Counted from the stretch's first letter, positions 1-13,900 are shown. The stretch is 64,000 nt of DNA from Lingula anatina (GCF_001039355.2 NW_019774792.1:140823-204822), one strand, 5' to 3'. Program-made: numbers and translations. Notes: generated by a model from the letters alone, not told the origin.

Positions 1-983
1 GAAAAAGTAAGTACTTGAATAAGAATGGACTTCTGATAAATGAAATGAAATATTTTAATAAAGGTATAAAATATCTCACATGAAATGTAGAAATAATCAA
101 AGACTTGTAAGTTGTGAATTCAAGGGGGGGGGGATACTGATACCTAGGATTTTACTTTGTTGCCCTTTGTTACAGGGACATGTGATGAATAGTGCAAAGG
201 ATCGAGTACGTGCAGTACGTGTTTCTTCCCTCCAATAATTGTGACAACGGCCACACAAAAATAAGTTCATAGTGAAAAGAAAAAATGAATCTATAATGGC
301 TGAGTCAAAAAATATATATCACTTTCTAACATTCTTATCATTAATATAATTATAAAGCAGGAAATGCTTTTAGTTTTACATCCATATGATCCTCCATCCC
401 TGGGCACTATACCAGTAGGTCAAAGGTGAATTATTACATTATCTTCCCACTGGAATATTTTTATCATAAACCACTGTAGGTGCACATACTGTTAAAAAAA
501 ACGAAGCAACAAATAACAACACAATTATGTTTTTTTTCAAACATTTTCACGTATATTATCTGATTTTTGGCGAATGTTAAATTGTACAATCGGTAATATT
601 AGCCTAAGGTCATTATCCTGTTTCCCTTCGACCTAAAGCGACCTTACGTCGTCAGTTTCAAGGCACCCTATGCGATGAATTTTCTTAATACTCGTATCAC
701 AACGTAAATATACTTATGATTATCTTCCACACTATAGATGATATCGAACTGAATCTAATACAATTACTATATAACGTAGAGTAGGGGGAAGTATATTGTT
801 TGAAATATTTTATTCACATATTGGTGATACAGAAACCTCCGGCGAAAAGAAATATTCGATACCGAGGCCACAGTATCGTGCGTTGCAAAAGGACACCAGC
901 AGACGTGGCGATCTGGAGCAAAAAAAATTCCCCTGAAGACTGATCTGACTAACTTAAAAAGAGAACCGATTGCCAAAAACTTG
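1..983 (+). other. 5' flank and probable promoter/5'UTR of the CPEB gene
   Basis: There is no convincing coding exon here. The stretch is AT-rich, with a poly-G run near 125-133. The CPEB start codon follows at 984. I see no clear TATA box or initiator and cannot place the transcription start, and part of the 5'UTR may come from exons left of the window. Confidence 0.4.
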
Positions 984-3900
984 ATGGGGGATTACGGAGT
1001 GAGTTTGGCTTCCAATATAAGAGTATTATCACCAGTCGGATTGAACAATTTATCGAACAACCAGTCTTTGTTTTCAGCAGACATTGTCTCATCTTCGACC
1101 AGCACAATGCAAGATCATGAAAATCGTCATGAAACGCAGGTTGAGAAAACAGTAGTAAGTACAGAGCAGAGCTCACCAACTCCAGATAGCCAGAGTCCAG
1201 AGCAGAACTCGCCCTGCAATACGGTTAACGTAACGCAGATCGAATCCCCCCAGCAACAAGATGAAAAAAATATTGAGTCTGCAGCACCTGCCCAAACAGT
1301 AGTGACCACTACAGAATTTGTTGGTCTTGTCGACCCGGCTTCTGTGAATAGTGCTATGGTAAACTCGTTGCCTAGCCAAGCTCCATGGTCTTCAGCAGCA
1401 ACCATTGATGATACTTTTCTTCAGGGGTTTCAGGCTCTCAATGGAACCGTAACATTTCAAAATTTTCCTCCCCCAACTAACCCAGCAATGTTTAACACTA
1501 ATGTTGCTCCCCCTCAGATGAGTATGGGAATGCCTCAGCAAGCCCAGCCACCAAGAAGGGCCATAACTGGAGGGACACACAATCAGTTTGGACAGCAGAG
1601 AAATCAGCCTGGAAATATGGGGAACCATGTTTATGTGAATAACTCCAAAGGCTATCCCTCTTGGAGTAACCCCCCACACCAGTCCTGGCCTGGGCATCAA
1701 CAACAACAGCAGCAGGCTAATATGTGGGGTAATATTCAGCCAAATCGGCGATCTGTGCCAAACATGCCAACCTTTAACCCTGCCCAAATGGGAGGTTCTA
1801 TGAGAAAACAAAACATGTTCCTCACCCCGTCCAAATTTAGACGAAGTACCTCATATCCAGGGCACATGCAACAACCTCCACAGATGGCAACTAAACCTGG
1901 CTTTGAGACTTTCAGCAGTGTAGATGAAGCAAATTCAATGAATCAGATGAGTGGAATGCAGGTATATAACATTTTATCATAACATTACTCTTGAAATTCT
2001 TTTAAGGAATAATGTATTTATATTGATGATCAAGGTCTCTGATCACTTAAGCAAAAACATAGAATTTAAGATTACATATTTACTAAATTTTCATTTAGCA
2101 CTTAAATATATGAGATTTGAAAGGTCATTTCAGTAACCCAACCTTTATTCTCCTAATATTGACCAACAGATTTTTGGAGCTCTGAGCAGCTGTGGATTGA
2201 TTTCAGACACAAATAAATAGCTTATGCAGAGCTTGTGTTTGTGACAGATGTCTTGATGCCACAGCATTTCTATAAGTAAATCCTAATTAGTATTTTGAGG
2301 ATCCACCCAAAGATATAATGAAACTTACGGGCATTTTTACCGCTAGAAGTATAATATGGGTCTTTTGGTCAGTTGTATGACTTCATGAAATACAGATATG
2401 AAATTTTGGTTAATTGGTCATTCCCTCTTTTCTACAATAAAACCACATCTGCCAATTTCTTTCAGGATCAAAATAATTATGACAGCATGCGATTCCCAAC
2501 CCTAGAGAGCCAGCTGCTTGATATAATGCGACAAACTGCAGTGGAACAGCAGCAGCCACAGCATCAGCAACAAGCAAATTTCAAAGGTAGAATACTATAT
2601 GTATATCAAGTCAATAAAACAAGCTACTGATATCCCAAAATGTTCAAGCATACTCTTTAAGAAGGCATATATTACTTATCTAAGTATGGTAAACTGGATT
2701 TAGTTTAAATCTGGATATAATCTCTGATTAAAATTAATGCTTTCATTTCTTGTTCTGGCATTAGTCAAGTACTGTATGTATTAACTTTGAAATGATAATG
2801 TGCTCCTATTTTCATATTAGGAAGAGTTTCACAAATTTTGCCTATTAATACTTTTGGCATTCATAATAACTTTATCAGTGGGACCAAAATATGCTGGCTG
2901 GAGAAATAGAATGTTAATGAAAATTATTCTGTACATACATATACTTGGGGCATTTAGTTTTGCATTCATAATCTTTCATCCACTGTATAGTGATATGTCC
3001 CCAATTTCATATCTCGAATATCATTAGTCAGCTCTGAAACCCAGTCACCTGGGTTTGCTTTAGGCCACAATGTAGTTCAACCAAAGTCATGGATTTCATA
3101 TAGGTTCACTGGATATATGTATATGTTATACACTAAGATTAAATTTACTGGCAAGCTCTGTGAAGCTTGTAGTCTATAATCAAATTTATATTCTTAACTG
3201 TGAAGTGTGATGCAGGCATTTACGTCAGAGCTAATCTCAAAACTAGGTTCTATTCACATTGAGTGTGGGTGTTTGCCATTTGCAGGCTGCTTTGTATAGA
3301 TATGTGTAGGCCTGAGAATGTATTAAAAAATCAATACACGTATTTCCATCTTTGAACATGGAAGAATTTCTATTGAGAACAAGTGGAAATATATCATAGC
3401 CGAGGCAGTTTATTCCACACCACTGTTATGATTTAAATTTAGATAAATCTTGTCTGACCCTACTTTATAAAAAAGCAATCTAAATGTGAGGGTTTGTTTT
3501 TTCTTCTTGTTGTGTCTTACTTGTAGGTCTAAAATTAGCAGATGGATTTCAGCTAAGTTCTTACAAAAGTTGTTTCTCCATATATTTGTCAAGGCTTTAC
3601 TGAATATAAATAGCCTGTTGTATTGGTTATTTTATTCAGAGCTAGCATAAACACCTCCTCTTATGCATGAAAACCCCATTGATTATTTCAGGTAGAACAT
3701 TTCAAGTTCACCCAGTGTTGTTTCTGTTATGGATTTTGGACTGTCAGCTGAAATAAAACCATGGAAACAATTTTAAACAATCCCTCAAACAGTTTTTAAC
3801 TAACAAGCATCCCATAAAGTGTTGAATATGTGTTTATTTCTTGTATATTATATACTACATGATGGTTGAGTGTTCACTGAAATACCAATCATAGGTGTGC

Positions 3901-6900
3901 CAGCTGTTAGTAGCACACCGTTTTTCATGTGGTCAAGTCTGTCTTGTAAACAGGATATCTAGATAAAGATATAAATCCTAGTTATTAGTTTCATGTGGTC
4001 AGTTTTAGTACTAGTATATAAAGTTAAAACATTTGAACTTCATTTAAACCTTGAAGTGCATGGTCATACAGAGAGGCTATGAGGCACGACTTTAGGATTT
4101 CAGTTAAGGTGATACATATTCAGAAAAAGAACTGAAAAACATGTTTTGATTCAGTGTTTTGAATGAATCAATTCAGATAAGGCATTAAGAGAATAGTGTT
4201 GAAGGCAAGATCAAAAGCCATTTGTGAAATATTTCAGGCCAGCTTTTTGCCCCCTTTGCCTTAAACACCAGCAGACCAACAATGTCTAAAAACGGCTATA
4301 TTTCTTCAATAAGTCTTTTTTATGTAAGTCATTTAGTTGTTAGAAATATACCACTTCAACTTGTGTTTTAAATGTGAAGTCTGCACGCTGTTAATGTTTG
4401 AAACTGAGTGTTATATTGGCTGCTTGGTACATCGTCTGAGGCATAAGACAGTCCTTGGAGGTGAACCAGTATACTGACAGGGATTTTCCTGTTCTCCCCC
4501 CGGTAGTGTAAGGATCTGCAGAGTAATAAGCTATTCATCATCAGTATGCAAAATACAGGTGAAAAGTTGCAAAGTAACCACAAATGTGCAGGTATTCAAT
4601 ATTTTATTTCAGGGGATTATTATTTGCCATATGGTAACATACTGTACTCACCTGAGTTTTGCATGTTCAGAAGCAATTTATTATGCCTATCTGTCTAATG
4701 ACCAAATTCTGCTAGAGATGAGAATGGTCATGACAAAGACTGATGTTAAAGACTATTGAACATTTTCTGTCACAATCTACACTCAATATTCATATTCTTA
4801 ACTCTTTCTTCTCAGGAGATCAATAACTTTTGTAAGGCATGTGATCACAGTTGCTACCCTTGTGGAAGGGTTGATTTCACAGTCAGTAGAAAGTAATTAT
4901 GGACCATGCCGATCAATATATTGGTAGAAATAGCATAATTCTTAAGACTTCTTCGTCATTTCATTATATGCTTGATAGTTGAGACAATGCTTCAAGACAT
5001 ATTGATAAATGAAGTAATATCAACCCATTGTGATCAGACGTAAGGAAATGTAATGGCACTCTGTGTATAACAGAAATGTGTACAACTGCAGTTCAATGAA
5101 ATTGCCATGTACTTATACCAGTAGTAGATATATGTATCTGTCCTAAATGTCCTTGTTACCATTTCATATGTCAAATAATTCTTTAAAGATGTAATTGGAC
5201 TATGCTTTGGTCATGTATGTTTTATTATTGGTAGTCTAAACATTTAAGATGTTATCTTACCACTTTGGTAAAGCATTCAGTAATTTGGCATTCAGAAAAG
5301 TTTCACTCACTAGAAAGCAAAAAGCATTTCTAATAACTGAAAGGTTTATGTCACACGGTTTTTATCAAGCTGAGCAGTCTTCATGCTTCTATTTTAACCC
5401 ATAATGCGCACTGAAGATGTGACAGCCTTGGGCTAGTTGGGAACTGAAAGGTTGCATTTTGGGTAGAGTGACCTGTATGTGGTTCAGCAGCACTAGCTCC
5501 TGCCTTCCAACTTGCGTCATTTCAAGCTATGTTGAAAGAATTACTATTTTCACAGTAAATCCAATTTAGCACAGGAAGATTTAGTTCAATCCCATCCTCC
5601 AGTCCTTGCTAGAAATAAGATTGTTTGCTTTGGCCTGTGGTAGCATGTGCACAGCAGTGTTCTTAGTCTTTTATGTCATCTATTGGATATTACACATTTA
5701 TGAGGTACATAACTTCTTTTCTTCAATTACATGAGCAGCTCGTCCTTATGGAAGACGCAGAGGTACACAATAGGTGTTGTTTTGCTCAGAACTGCTTCAG
5801 TTATGTGTTTTATATCAATGAGGCTGGGTTGTTTGTAATTCTACATTGGATGTTTATATTAATGTTGTTTAATCCTGTTCTTATTTTGATAATTTTTTAT
5901 TAAATATAATATACTGTTGTTTTTCCTTCAATTTATTCTGTTCATGCATTCTTACTTTGCAAATATATGGAATCTTTTGACTTGTGAAGGTTAGAAAATG
6001 GTACAAAGTTATTTTAAGAAAAATACAGTACAATAATTGCTGAAATAAAAAGAAATGACTTATTATTTTGAATGTACCTCAGTTATTTCATATATTTAGA
6101 TTTCTAGTGTTTTATAATATGTTAGCATCATTGTGTTTGACTTAGAACTATTCAGAATGTCAGTTGTATTATGTTGTATAGCTTTGCCAATAACTGCACA
6201 AATCTTTTAATTTCATCATTTGGATATTCTGTGCACCACATTACCCATTTGAAGTAGTACAAATCATAGGCTTTTGGTGCATGATATCACACAGAGGATT
6301 GAAAGGAATTAAGAGTTATTATATCGATGTTTTTTGGGGGGTTAATGTCATGATGTTAGGGGTGCATTTGAGGGGACAAAATTAGATAGAACTTATATTT
6401 GCTACACATATTTTTTATTTGCCTAAGATGATATCATGATTTCTGAATAGAGGCCATTGTTTAAAACGTTAATAACCTTGTGGAAACTTCGATGTTTTAT
6501 CCATATCTATGTTGTTACTGAAGTCATATGGTTGTACCTTTCTTGGTTTGAAACATTTTCAAACAGTTTTAAATGTATCTGTTTATTGTTATTCTTATCA
6601 TTGGACCTTTTTTGTAACAGATAAAATTTTTATATTTTCTCGTACAATTTAGGTATTTTTGCAATATTTTGGACTTTTTCAAGGAGTTTATACATTATTC
6701 AGTTCTACAAAAAATATTTACTGGTTATATTAATCTAATATAATTCAGCTTAAAACATATATTTATTATCTAGAAACAGATGATTATTATTTGTAGCACT
6801 GATAAACAAAGTATATTTGTTATCCATTTTGTTTAAATTTTATTGTCAACTCATTTTGGTGCCCATTTCATTTGATTTTTCTTTTCATTTATCGAAGAGA

Positions 6901-9900
6901 TGATAAAAGTGATTAAAATGATTAAATTATTCATTTAAAGAATTATTTCAGCTATCACAAAATTAATGTAGTATATTGAATGTTTCGAGCAGTTTTTATG
7001 TACTTTTTGTCAAAACGAATGTAATTTTATTTTTACCTGAAGGGAAATCTCCTTTTGGTTTTGTGGAAGATCATCACCTCCTTGAGGATGGTTCTCTGGA
7101 CCAGACTGTTCCTGGAAGCCTGGGAACCCCTTCAAGTGGGTCTCCTCGAACTGAAGCCGGCATGGAGAGGGTAGAAAGATTTTCCAGAAAGGTTTTCGTT
7201 GGAGGCTTGCCACCTGACATTGATGAAGGTAAGGAATAAAGGATATGTATGTATTTTCTTAAGGGTGAGATTTCTGTAACTGAATGGGTATTGAAATCAT
7301 TCACATATTTATTTTAAACCAAAACATACCAGGTCTTTATTTTAACCAATCTTGTTTTTGCTTCACAGAAGAGATAACTGCTGCATTTAGGCGATTTGGA
7401 CCTCTGGTTGTAGATTGGCCCCACAAAGCAGAGAGCAAATCTTACTTTCCTCCAAAAGGTACATTTTGTATTTTTCATTTTGTAAATGATCATTTGGTTT
7501 GCTTACTTTACTACTGTGGTTTCCAACTATGTTATAGCTTTTTGTAAAAATGTTTGAAATGTGAGAAAGAAAATACTGGTTTAATTATTGAAAGATGGAT
7601 GTTTGAATCATTTGACCTCTCATTACTCCTTTTTTGAAAAAAACATTTTTCTTTTAATAGGATATTGCTTCTTACTGTTCCAAGATGAGTTGTCTGTTCA
7701 GGCATTAATCGATGCATGTATTGTTGATGATGGCAAGTTATATTGGTGTGTATCAAGCCCGACCATGAAAGATAAACCAGTAAGTTGCTTTTTTCCCCAC
7801 AGATATTTAAAATGTGCTATAGTCAGTTGATCAGTTATTATTGTAAGTGGTATTTAAACATGTGCCGATATACTGGTTTTTGGAATCTGCTAATTGCTGA
7901 ATTTAAAGCTAACATTCTCCATGTGTTGATTTTGCTGTTTTAATTTGTAGCATAGATGTTTGTAAATTTTGTTGACTGTTTTCAGAGTTTACTGAAATAA
8001 TTATACAATATCATATGCTCATGTTAAAGTGATATTATTATTTTTGAAATAAACTACACTTAAATTTGCCCATGTTATCAGGTGCAGATTCGTCCGTGGA
8101 ACTTGAGTGACTCAGACTTTGTGATGGATGGCTCTCAACCACTTGATCCTAGGAAGACCATTTTTGTAGGGGGAGTACCTAGACCTTTGAGAGCAGGTAT
8201 GGGAAAATATCATTTTTAGCTCATTGGTGGTTTATTACTCCTTAAGTTCTTACATATTTGTTTTTTTTTAAATTATATTTATAGCTATGATATCAAAGTT
8301 TGTACCTCATTTGCAAGTCAAAGTCTGTTTAAATCACAAAACATGTCATATTTCTTGATATAATTTATTTCTTCTGATAATGTGTTTTTGGTTATTTCAA
8401 AGCAGATTTCATGTATATTGTATGAAGGTTCACATTTACTGAAATTATGAAAAAATCTAATCTTGGGAGATTATTGGCTTACACATGATTATATTACATT
8501 CAGCAATTTATATAGTGCTATCTGTTCTGTGTGTTTGACTGTTAGCCAAATAGACCACATGAGAAAAGGCAGATAGGGATAGGGTTGGTTGTGCACTGAA
8601 GGGCACCTGCAATGATACCCTGTTGTTTTTATAACCTTTGCAAGTGGGCTTGTAGACTTGGTGAATTTACATTGAGAGGTGAAAATGTAAACAAACAATA
8701 TTTTGTTTTCTTTCTGGTTTCATGCAAAGCTATATTTAATAGAGCTTTTGAAAATATTTTGGTCATACTGACTGTGAAAACGGCTTGGTTTAAGAGATAG
8801 CTTTTGTGTTTTTTTTTCCAGTTGAGCTGGCCATGATCATGGACCGTCTGTATGGAGGTGTGTGCTATGCTGGAATTGACACTGACCCCGAGTTGAAATA
8901 TCCAAAAGGAGCAGGACGAGTTGCTTTTTCCAACCAGCAGAGCTACATAGCAGCTATCAGTGCTCGCTTTGTACAACTTCAGCATGGAGACATAGATAAA
9001 AGGGTAAGGCATAGGTTAATTGTCACGTAAAGTATTTGTGGAGAGCTTGTGTATTGAAGTGCATGAGAACTCCTTCCCCCCCCCCCCCCCCCCCCAATCA
9101 AAGTGATTTTAGAAGCTTAGAACCTGAAGTAGTGGCTAAATTACAGGAAATGTTAAGTAATCTTTTGGGGATTGCTCTTGTGCTGAACACATTATTGAAC
9201 ATCGTGTCTGAATTATGTAGGTAAATTCTCTGAAGGGATTGTACCAATCAATATGCAGCAGTGCACTGATAACTTTTTTACCCCTTTTTTGTTGCTTTGT
9301 GTTACATAACAATATGATATTAGTGCTTGTGAGTTACAGATAAGCACTGAATCAGAAATAAATGGCAGTTAAATACGATTTTTATGTAATTGCACAATGA
9401 TATACAATAAGGGTGCTTTCTTTTGCAGTGTGCAATTGTAACTGCATATCATCTACTGCAGTTTTCAATCAATTTCAGTGAAACCTTACATTATGGCCTA
9501 AAAAAATAGTTATGCACCATGGCATTTTTCTGGTATGGCAGGATGCAAAAAAAATCTATTGGGCTGGGTTCCCATACCTAGATCGTTCTAACAGGATTGA
9601 TCCATATCTGAGGGGTTTCTTGCTTAATTGCTTTCAGCTTAAGCAGCTTAGATGTCTGGCACTCCTACTGAAGCTACTAAATGATAATTAATTACCTCCT
9701 AGCAGTTTCAGTAGGAGTGACAGTCATCTAAGCCGCCTAAGTTGATCGCAATTTAGCGAGAATCCCTTCGGAGATAGATCAATCCACAGTACAATAGGGT
9801 CTGTGAATGGTCCCTTGGTCTACCCATCTATCTCTTTCAATCCACGTCTCATACTTGTGAATGGGGAGATTAAAAAAAAAGAAAAGAACATAATTTGGAA

Positions 9901-10367
9901 CACAAACCTCTCATGAGACTTTTGGATGACTTTGTGGATGATTCACCTTGACCTTCTTTAATAAGGTCGTAGAGATCATATGAAAAAAGAGGAAAAGATG
10001 AAAAATTCTTGACCTGGGCTTGATAACCATTATAGATGCACAGATTTTGTGTTCAGCATAGTGTTGCTCTGCAAAGTTCTTATTTGGTAATTTAATTAAT
10101 TTACAGCAATTTTTAATATCCCCCTTATTTATCATCCAGGTTGAAGTGAAGCCCTATGTGTTAGATGACCAGCTTTGTGATGAATGCCAGGGAGCCCGAT
10201 GTGGAGGCAAGTTTGCTCCTTTCTTCTGCGCCAATGTCACTTGCCTGCAGTATTACTGTGAACACTGCTGGGCCCAGATCCACTCGCGCCCAGGACGGGA
10301 ATTCCACAAGCCACTAGTCAAGGAAGGGGCCGATCGTCCCAGGGCAGTACCATTTCGATGGTGCTAG
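984..10367 (+). CDS. CPEB2/3/4: Cytoplasmic polyadenylation element-binding protein, CPEB2/3/4 (Orb2) class
   Basis: This RNA-binding protein recognises U-rich elements in mRNA 3'UTRs and controls polyadenylation and translation. Exons: 984-1961, 2466-2586, 5739-5762 (microexon), 7043-7228, 7369-7458, 7661-7779, 8082-8196, 8822-9003 and 10140-10367. They sum to 2,043 nt (680 aa; 672 without the microexon) and every junction phase matches. The first ~370 residues are low-complexity, rich in Q, N, P and S, with a run of six Q. RRM1 starts near residue 423 (RNP2 VFVGGL, RNP1 GYCFLLFQ). RRM2 follows (TIFVGGVPRPLRA, GAGRVAF). The C-terminal ~65 residues form the ZZ-type zinc-binding domain, with Cys/His pairs such as CDEC and YCEHCW, ending PFRWC. 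The RRM sequence is of the CPEB2-4 rather than CPEB1 type. The start used is the first ATG of the open frame at 984; a donor-like gtgagt just after it (about 999) means an upstream exon or alternative N terminus is possible. Confidence 0.93.
5739..5762 (+). CDS. CPEB2/3/4: 24-nt microexon of the CPEB gene (YGRRRG element)
   Basis: The exon is bounded by cag before 5739 and gt at 5763. It enters and leaves in phase 1, so inclusion or skipping keeps the frame. With its neighbours it reads ARPYGRRR-GKS. Vertebrate CPEB2-4 carry an alternatively spliced 8-residue insert at the same place (YGRRRG followed by a basic/serine context), described as a kinase-site-bearing, neuron-enriched microexon. 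It lies inside a 4.4-kb intron and is too short for ORF finders. The match in length, phase, position and residues supports it. Regulated inclusion is inferred from the family. Confidence 0.85.
9076..9095 (+). repeat. Poly-C tract in a CPEB intron
   Basis: An uninterrupted C run of about 20 bases follows the exon ending at 9003. The length may be unreliable because homopolymers are prone to sequencing error. Confidence 0.8.
9561..9814. mobile_element. Palindromic MITE-like element, copy 1
   Basis: About 250 bp with long imperfect inverted repeats: the left arm (from about 9596, GGATTGATCCATATC) pairs with the right arm ending near 9785 (GATAGATCAATCC). The arms are about 80 bp each and include GCTTAGATG and CTCCTACTGAA on one side with their complements on the other. 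Related copies lie at 41684-41908 and 50806-51098. There is no coding capacity, so it is a non-autonomous DNA transposon in the last CPEB intron. The exact ends and target duplication are not resolved. Confidence 0.65.
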
Positions 10368-13300
10368 ATTAAATATCTAGAGAGGCATGCATTCCTGTTC
10401 TTGCTTTACCTCATATTATCCAGACCAAAAAAGTGTGATGTGACATGCAGTGTTCAGCTGGGTGGAGGGAAGTCCTGTGCTACAGATGACATAATAGATG
10501 TTAAGCACACACAACCAGTCAGCATGCATTTAGTTAATATTTGGCTTAAATTTTTAATGTCCTATCACTAATTTATTATTAACCTCATGGGTCAGGTGCC
10601 TGTTTCAGTAGTGCATAGTACTACACCGACATATAATACAGGATGAGTAGTTCCTCAACTGGAATGAATATAATTGTGATTGACAGATGTAATCTCAGAT
10701 TCATTGATCAGGCTTGATCTCAGATACCAAAGAATTAATGGTAATTTTAAATGAACCTTCCTCAACAGTATCTCATCCAGATGCACATAACTATTATTTA
10801 TATTACTAAGCAATGAGATTCAGCTTTTTGTATCCTAACAAAAATTTGTACTTTGTAAAAAAAGTAGTAGCCTTCCATTGTAAAAAAAAAAGAACTCTAT
10901 CATTCATATAAAACATGGTAGCACTGACCATAAAAGTAACCAGTGGACAATCATTTTCTAGGAACTGTCTAAAAGATTTTTTTATACTTGATAACAAGTC
11001 TTGATGAGTTCTGTCTAGTCACAGAGTTATGGTAAACTCCTTTGCACTGCTGTGGTAATATTTCTATATTCAGGTTCAGAGATGATTGATATAGTTTTTG
11101 TAATGTGTAGTCAACTGATTGATGTCCTGGTACTTAACTTTGCATGGATACTGATGTAATCCCACGGTTGTCAAACAATATATAAACCCATCTTGATGTC
11201 TTAATGCATAATAATGGATAATTACTGTGCAAATAATTTTGGTAGATAGTTTGCAAGCCCCCCTCCCATCCCAATAGCTGGTGTTTAGTGCCATGACCCC
11301 TGTGCCATTATGTGATTAACTGTGACCAATGTAGTTGAACTCTACTCCCCCTTAACCCATTTAAGTCATTGCAATTTGCTGGTTAGTGTGATTTTTGTTT
11401 TAACATGTGACAGAACCTTCCATTCCTGGGAAGGCTAAGCCTTTTAATTTATTTTCTGGTGCAGTGTTATGATTACATATTATAGGCATCTGTTGGTTGC
11501 CTTTTAGGGCCATGTCTCATTTGTTTTTGCTAGTGCTGACCTGTGTGGGTCCACCGTGCAATTTTAATATTTGTACTCAATATTAGAGTATCAGTTTGTT
11601 TGTGAACCCTCTTATTTGCTCAATATGTTATCAGTTAACACTAACCCATTGCATGGAGGGCAGTCACTTTAGGGAAAATGTCACCAGATATATGTATATA
11701 TATGATGGAACTGATTTGGTACTAGAGTGATTTGTGTATCTTTTGTTAAAATGTACAATTTGTATCAGATAGGTGCACTATGTCTCTAGTACCTCATGAT
11801 GGAAGACTTTTACCTGGTTATTTATATGTTAAACATACATGAAAGAGAGCATGTTAGTGTGTACATGCAATTTTTAATTTTGAGTTAGAAAATTATTTTT
11901 AAAAAAATATATAAAAAAATACTAGGGGTTTTGACATATCAAAATATTTAAATTCATGTGCTGTTTTTTCTATTAATGCTTATGCACTTTGCAATTGTTC
12001 TGTGTTGTTTTCCTTAACAATGTAAGTTTTGTGTGTGGTTTCTGGGTTGTCCGCAGGTTGTAGCTGTTAAAGTGTTATTGGATTTTGAGGTTATTTGTAG
12101 CAGAAGCTTTTAATACCACATTTTACATGAATATATGTGAAATCAGAGATGATTGTCCTATTTTTGAATTAACTTATTCCCCAGAAGTAAATGATATTAT
12201 ATAAGATGTATGTTAATTTAATTCAGCACACAAGATAATTTATGGTAGGAAAATGGGTAATTTTATTTTTTCTGGGATATTAGTAAGCTTTTTGCATACA
12301 TGTACATTATCTACTTTTGAGCTGACAGTTTTTTTATGAAGAGAGAATGAGAGAGAAAAGGAGCTTAAAAACAATGTTTCATATATCTTGTGGTTTGTAC
12401 CGAATGTTACATTACCAGGATTTACAATATTCCACATTTTGTATTTTTCTGAGCATTTAGAATTGTGGTGATTTGCAGGTTTCCTGGCTATTTGGGCACG
12501 AGTCACGTAGGAGTGGCTGAGCTGCTGTGTACCAACTGGTGCTACACAATCTCTATCAGGTACTTACATGACTTGCCTTTGCTGCTGAATGTAAGGCAGG
12601 CAATTTTCGCAGTGACAGACAATATAGACGTATTAGAGCTATACATGCTGTCATATTGTGGTCTTTTGGAAGTATTACTGGAAGCCATGCCATTCCGGGA
12701 ATTGGTATGGCTGTATTCTATGAGAAAAATGCTTTGCAGGCTGATAAATGCTTATAGCATGCAAGCCAATTGTGTGCAATATGAAATTTTAATACATTTA
12801 TTAGAATACACTAGAACTATGGATATCCCAAAATATTCCAATGTCTGTAGCACAAGACAGGTATTTTACCTTTAGGCCAGATAGGTATGTGCCCAAATAA
12901 CAAGTAGCTGTAGCATAAGTAAAATATTATTCCAACATCACTTTCATAATTTGTGACAGTTATAGTTTTTTAATATATAGAATTTGCAAGTTTGACACTT
13001 GAATGTTTGGTTATAGATTTTGCATTAATATTCAGGTCGATTTGATAGCACCTTCATGTTTCATAGTGATGTTTGTGTAGTGGAGATCTACAATCAAGTG
13101 GGTCAACAGGTGATAAAATCATCAGATACATTCAACACTTATTACAGTATTATCACATATTTTGCAGGAATACTAAAAAAAGATTTAAGTTATCTTTAAA
13201 AAAAGTAAATGGCTGAGTTATTTTTCTGTTCTGATTATTTTTGGAATTGTGAACTTTTTTAAACCTAGTGGTAGATTAGTAATGTTTATGGCAGTTGAAC

Positions 13301-13900
13301 ATTTATTCTCTGTTAATATGAGAATAATCCTAGTATATTTTCCACTTAGTTAGATGCATGGAAACGAGTGTACAATTGGAAACCAGTTTTCATACACTTT
13401 TTTTGTATTTGGGGAGTTTTTTTGTTAGACTTTTGTTGGATTTGGAATGATTGGGTATTTGTATGTTTTTTTAAAAACTATTTCAAGCCATACATTATAA
13501 TGAGCAGCTGCTGTTTGCAGGCTTTTGTTTTATAAGTAGATTGGTTTTTAAAGCAGTGAATGGACTCTTTAACAAGATCCATCTCACATAGTATTCAGAA
13601 ATACCAAGTTCTCTTGGCCACTTTAATAACTATTTATACTTTCCACTTCATTTTTATGACCTTTGGAAATTTGTGCAACAGAATTTCTTTTAACAATAAA
13701 TGCAAGAAAATCAGTTTGTCTTTTTTTTGCAGTTTCTCTCAATAACACACTGGTTTATGTGCATGTTTGTATGAATATTTTTTTAAAAATAATTATAATC
13801 ATTATGTAATGGCAAAGGGAAGCAGCAGGTATGGTGTCAAACCTGAACCCACATATTTAAGTGCAAATAGTTGTCAGTAAGCAACAAAGTAAATAAAATA
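10368..13900 (+). other. Probable long 3'UTR of CPEB
   Basis: No recognisable gene lies here. The stretch is AT/T-rich and holds many UUUUAAU-type sites, for example near 10552, 11442, 11560, 12110 and 12788, which resemble cytoplasmic polyadenylation elements. Candidate poly(A) signals (AATAAA) are at 13695-13700 and 13892-13897. An open frame at 12465-12875 has no ATG at its start and no family resemblance. CPEB mRNAs commonly have long 3'UTRs, but the true 3' end needs transcript data. Confidence 0.4.

Noticed and set aside
2587-7042. A CPEB3-type self-cleaving (HDV-like) ribozyme in the large CPEB intron.
   Set aside because: I looked for the nested double-pseudoknot pattern by eye and saw no GC-rich candidate in this AT-rich intron. 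The known CPEB3 ribozyme is reported from mammals.
12465-12875. A 136-codon open frame in the CPEB 3' region.
   Set aside because: It begins with GTG, has no recognisable domain, and lies in presumed 3'UTR. An acceptor-like cag and a donor-like gt are present but no partner exons were found.
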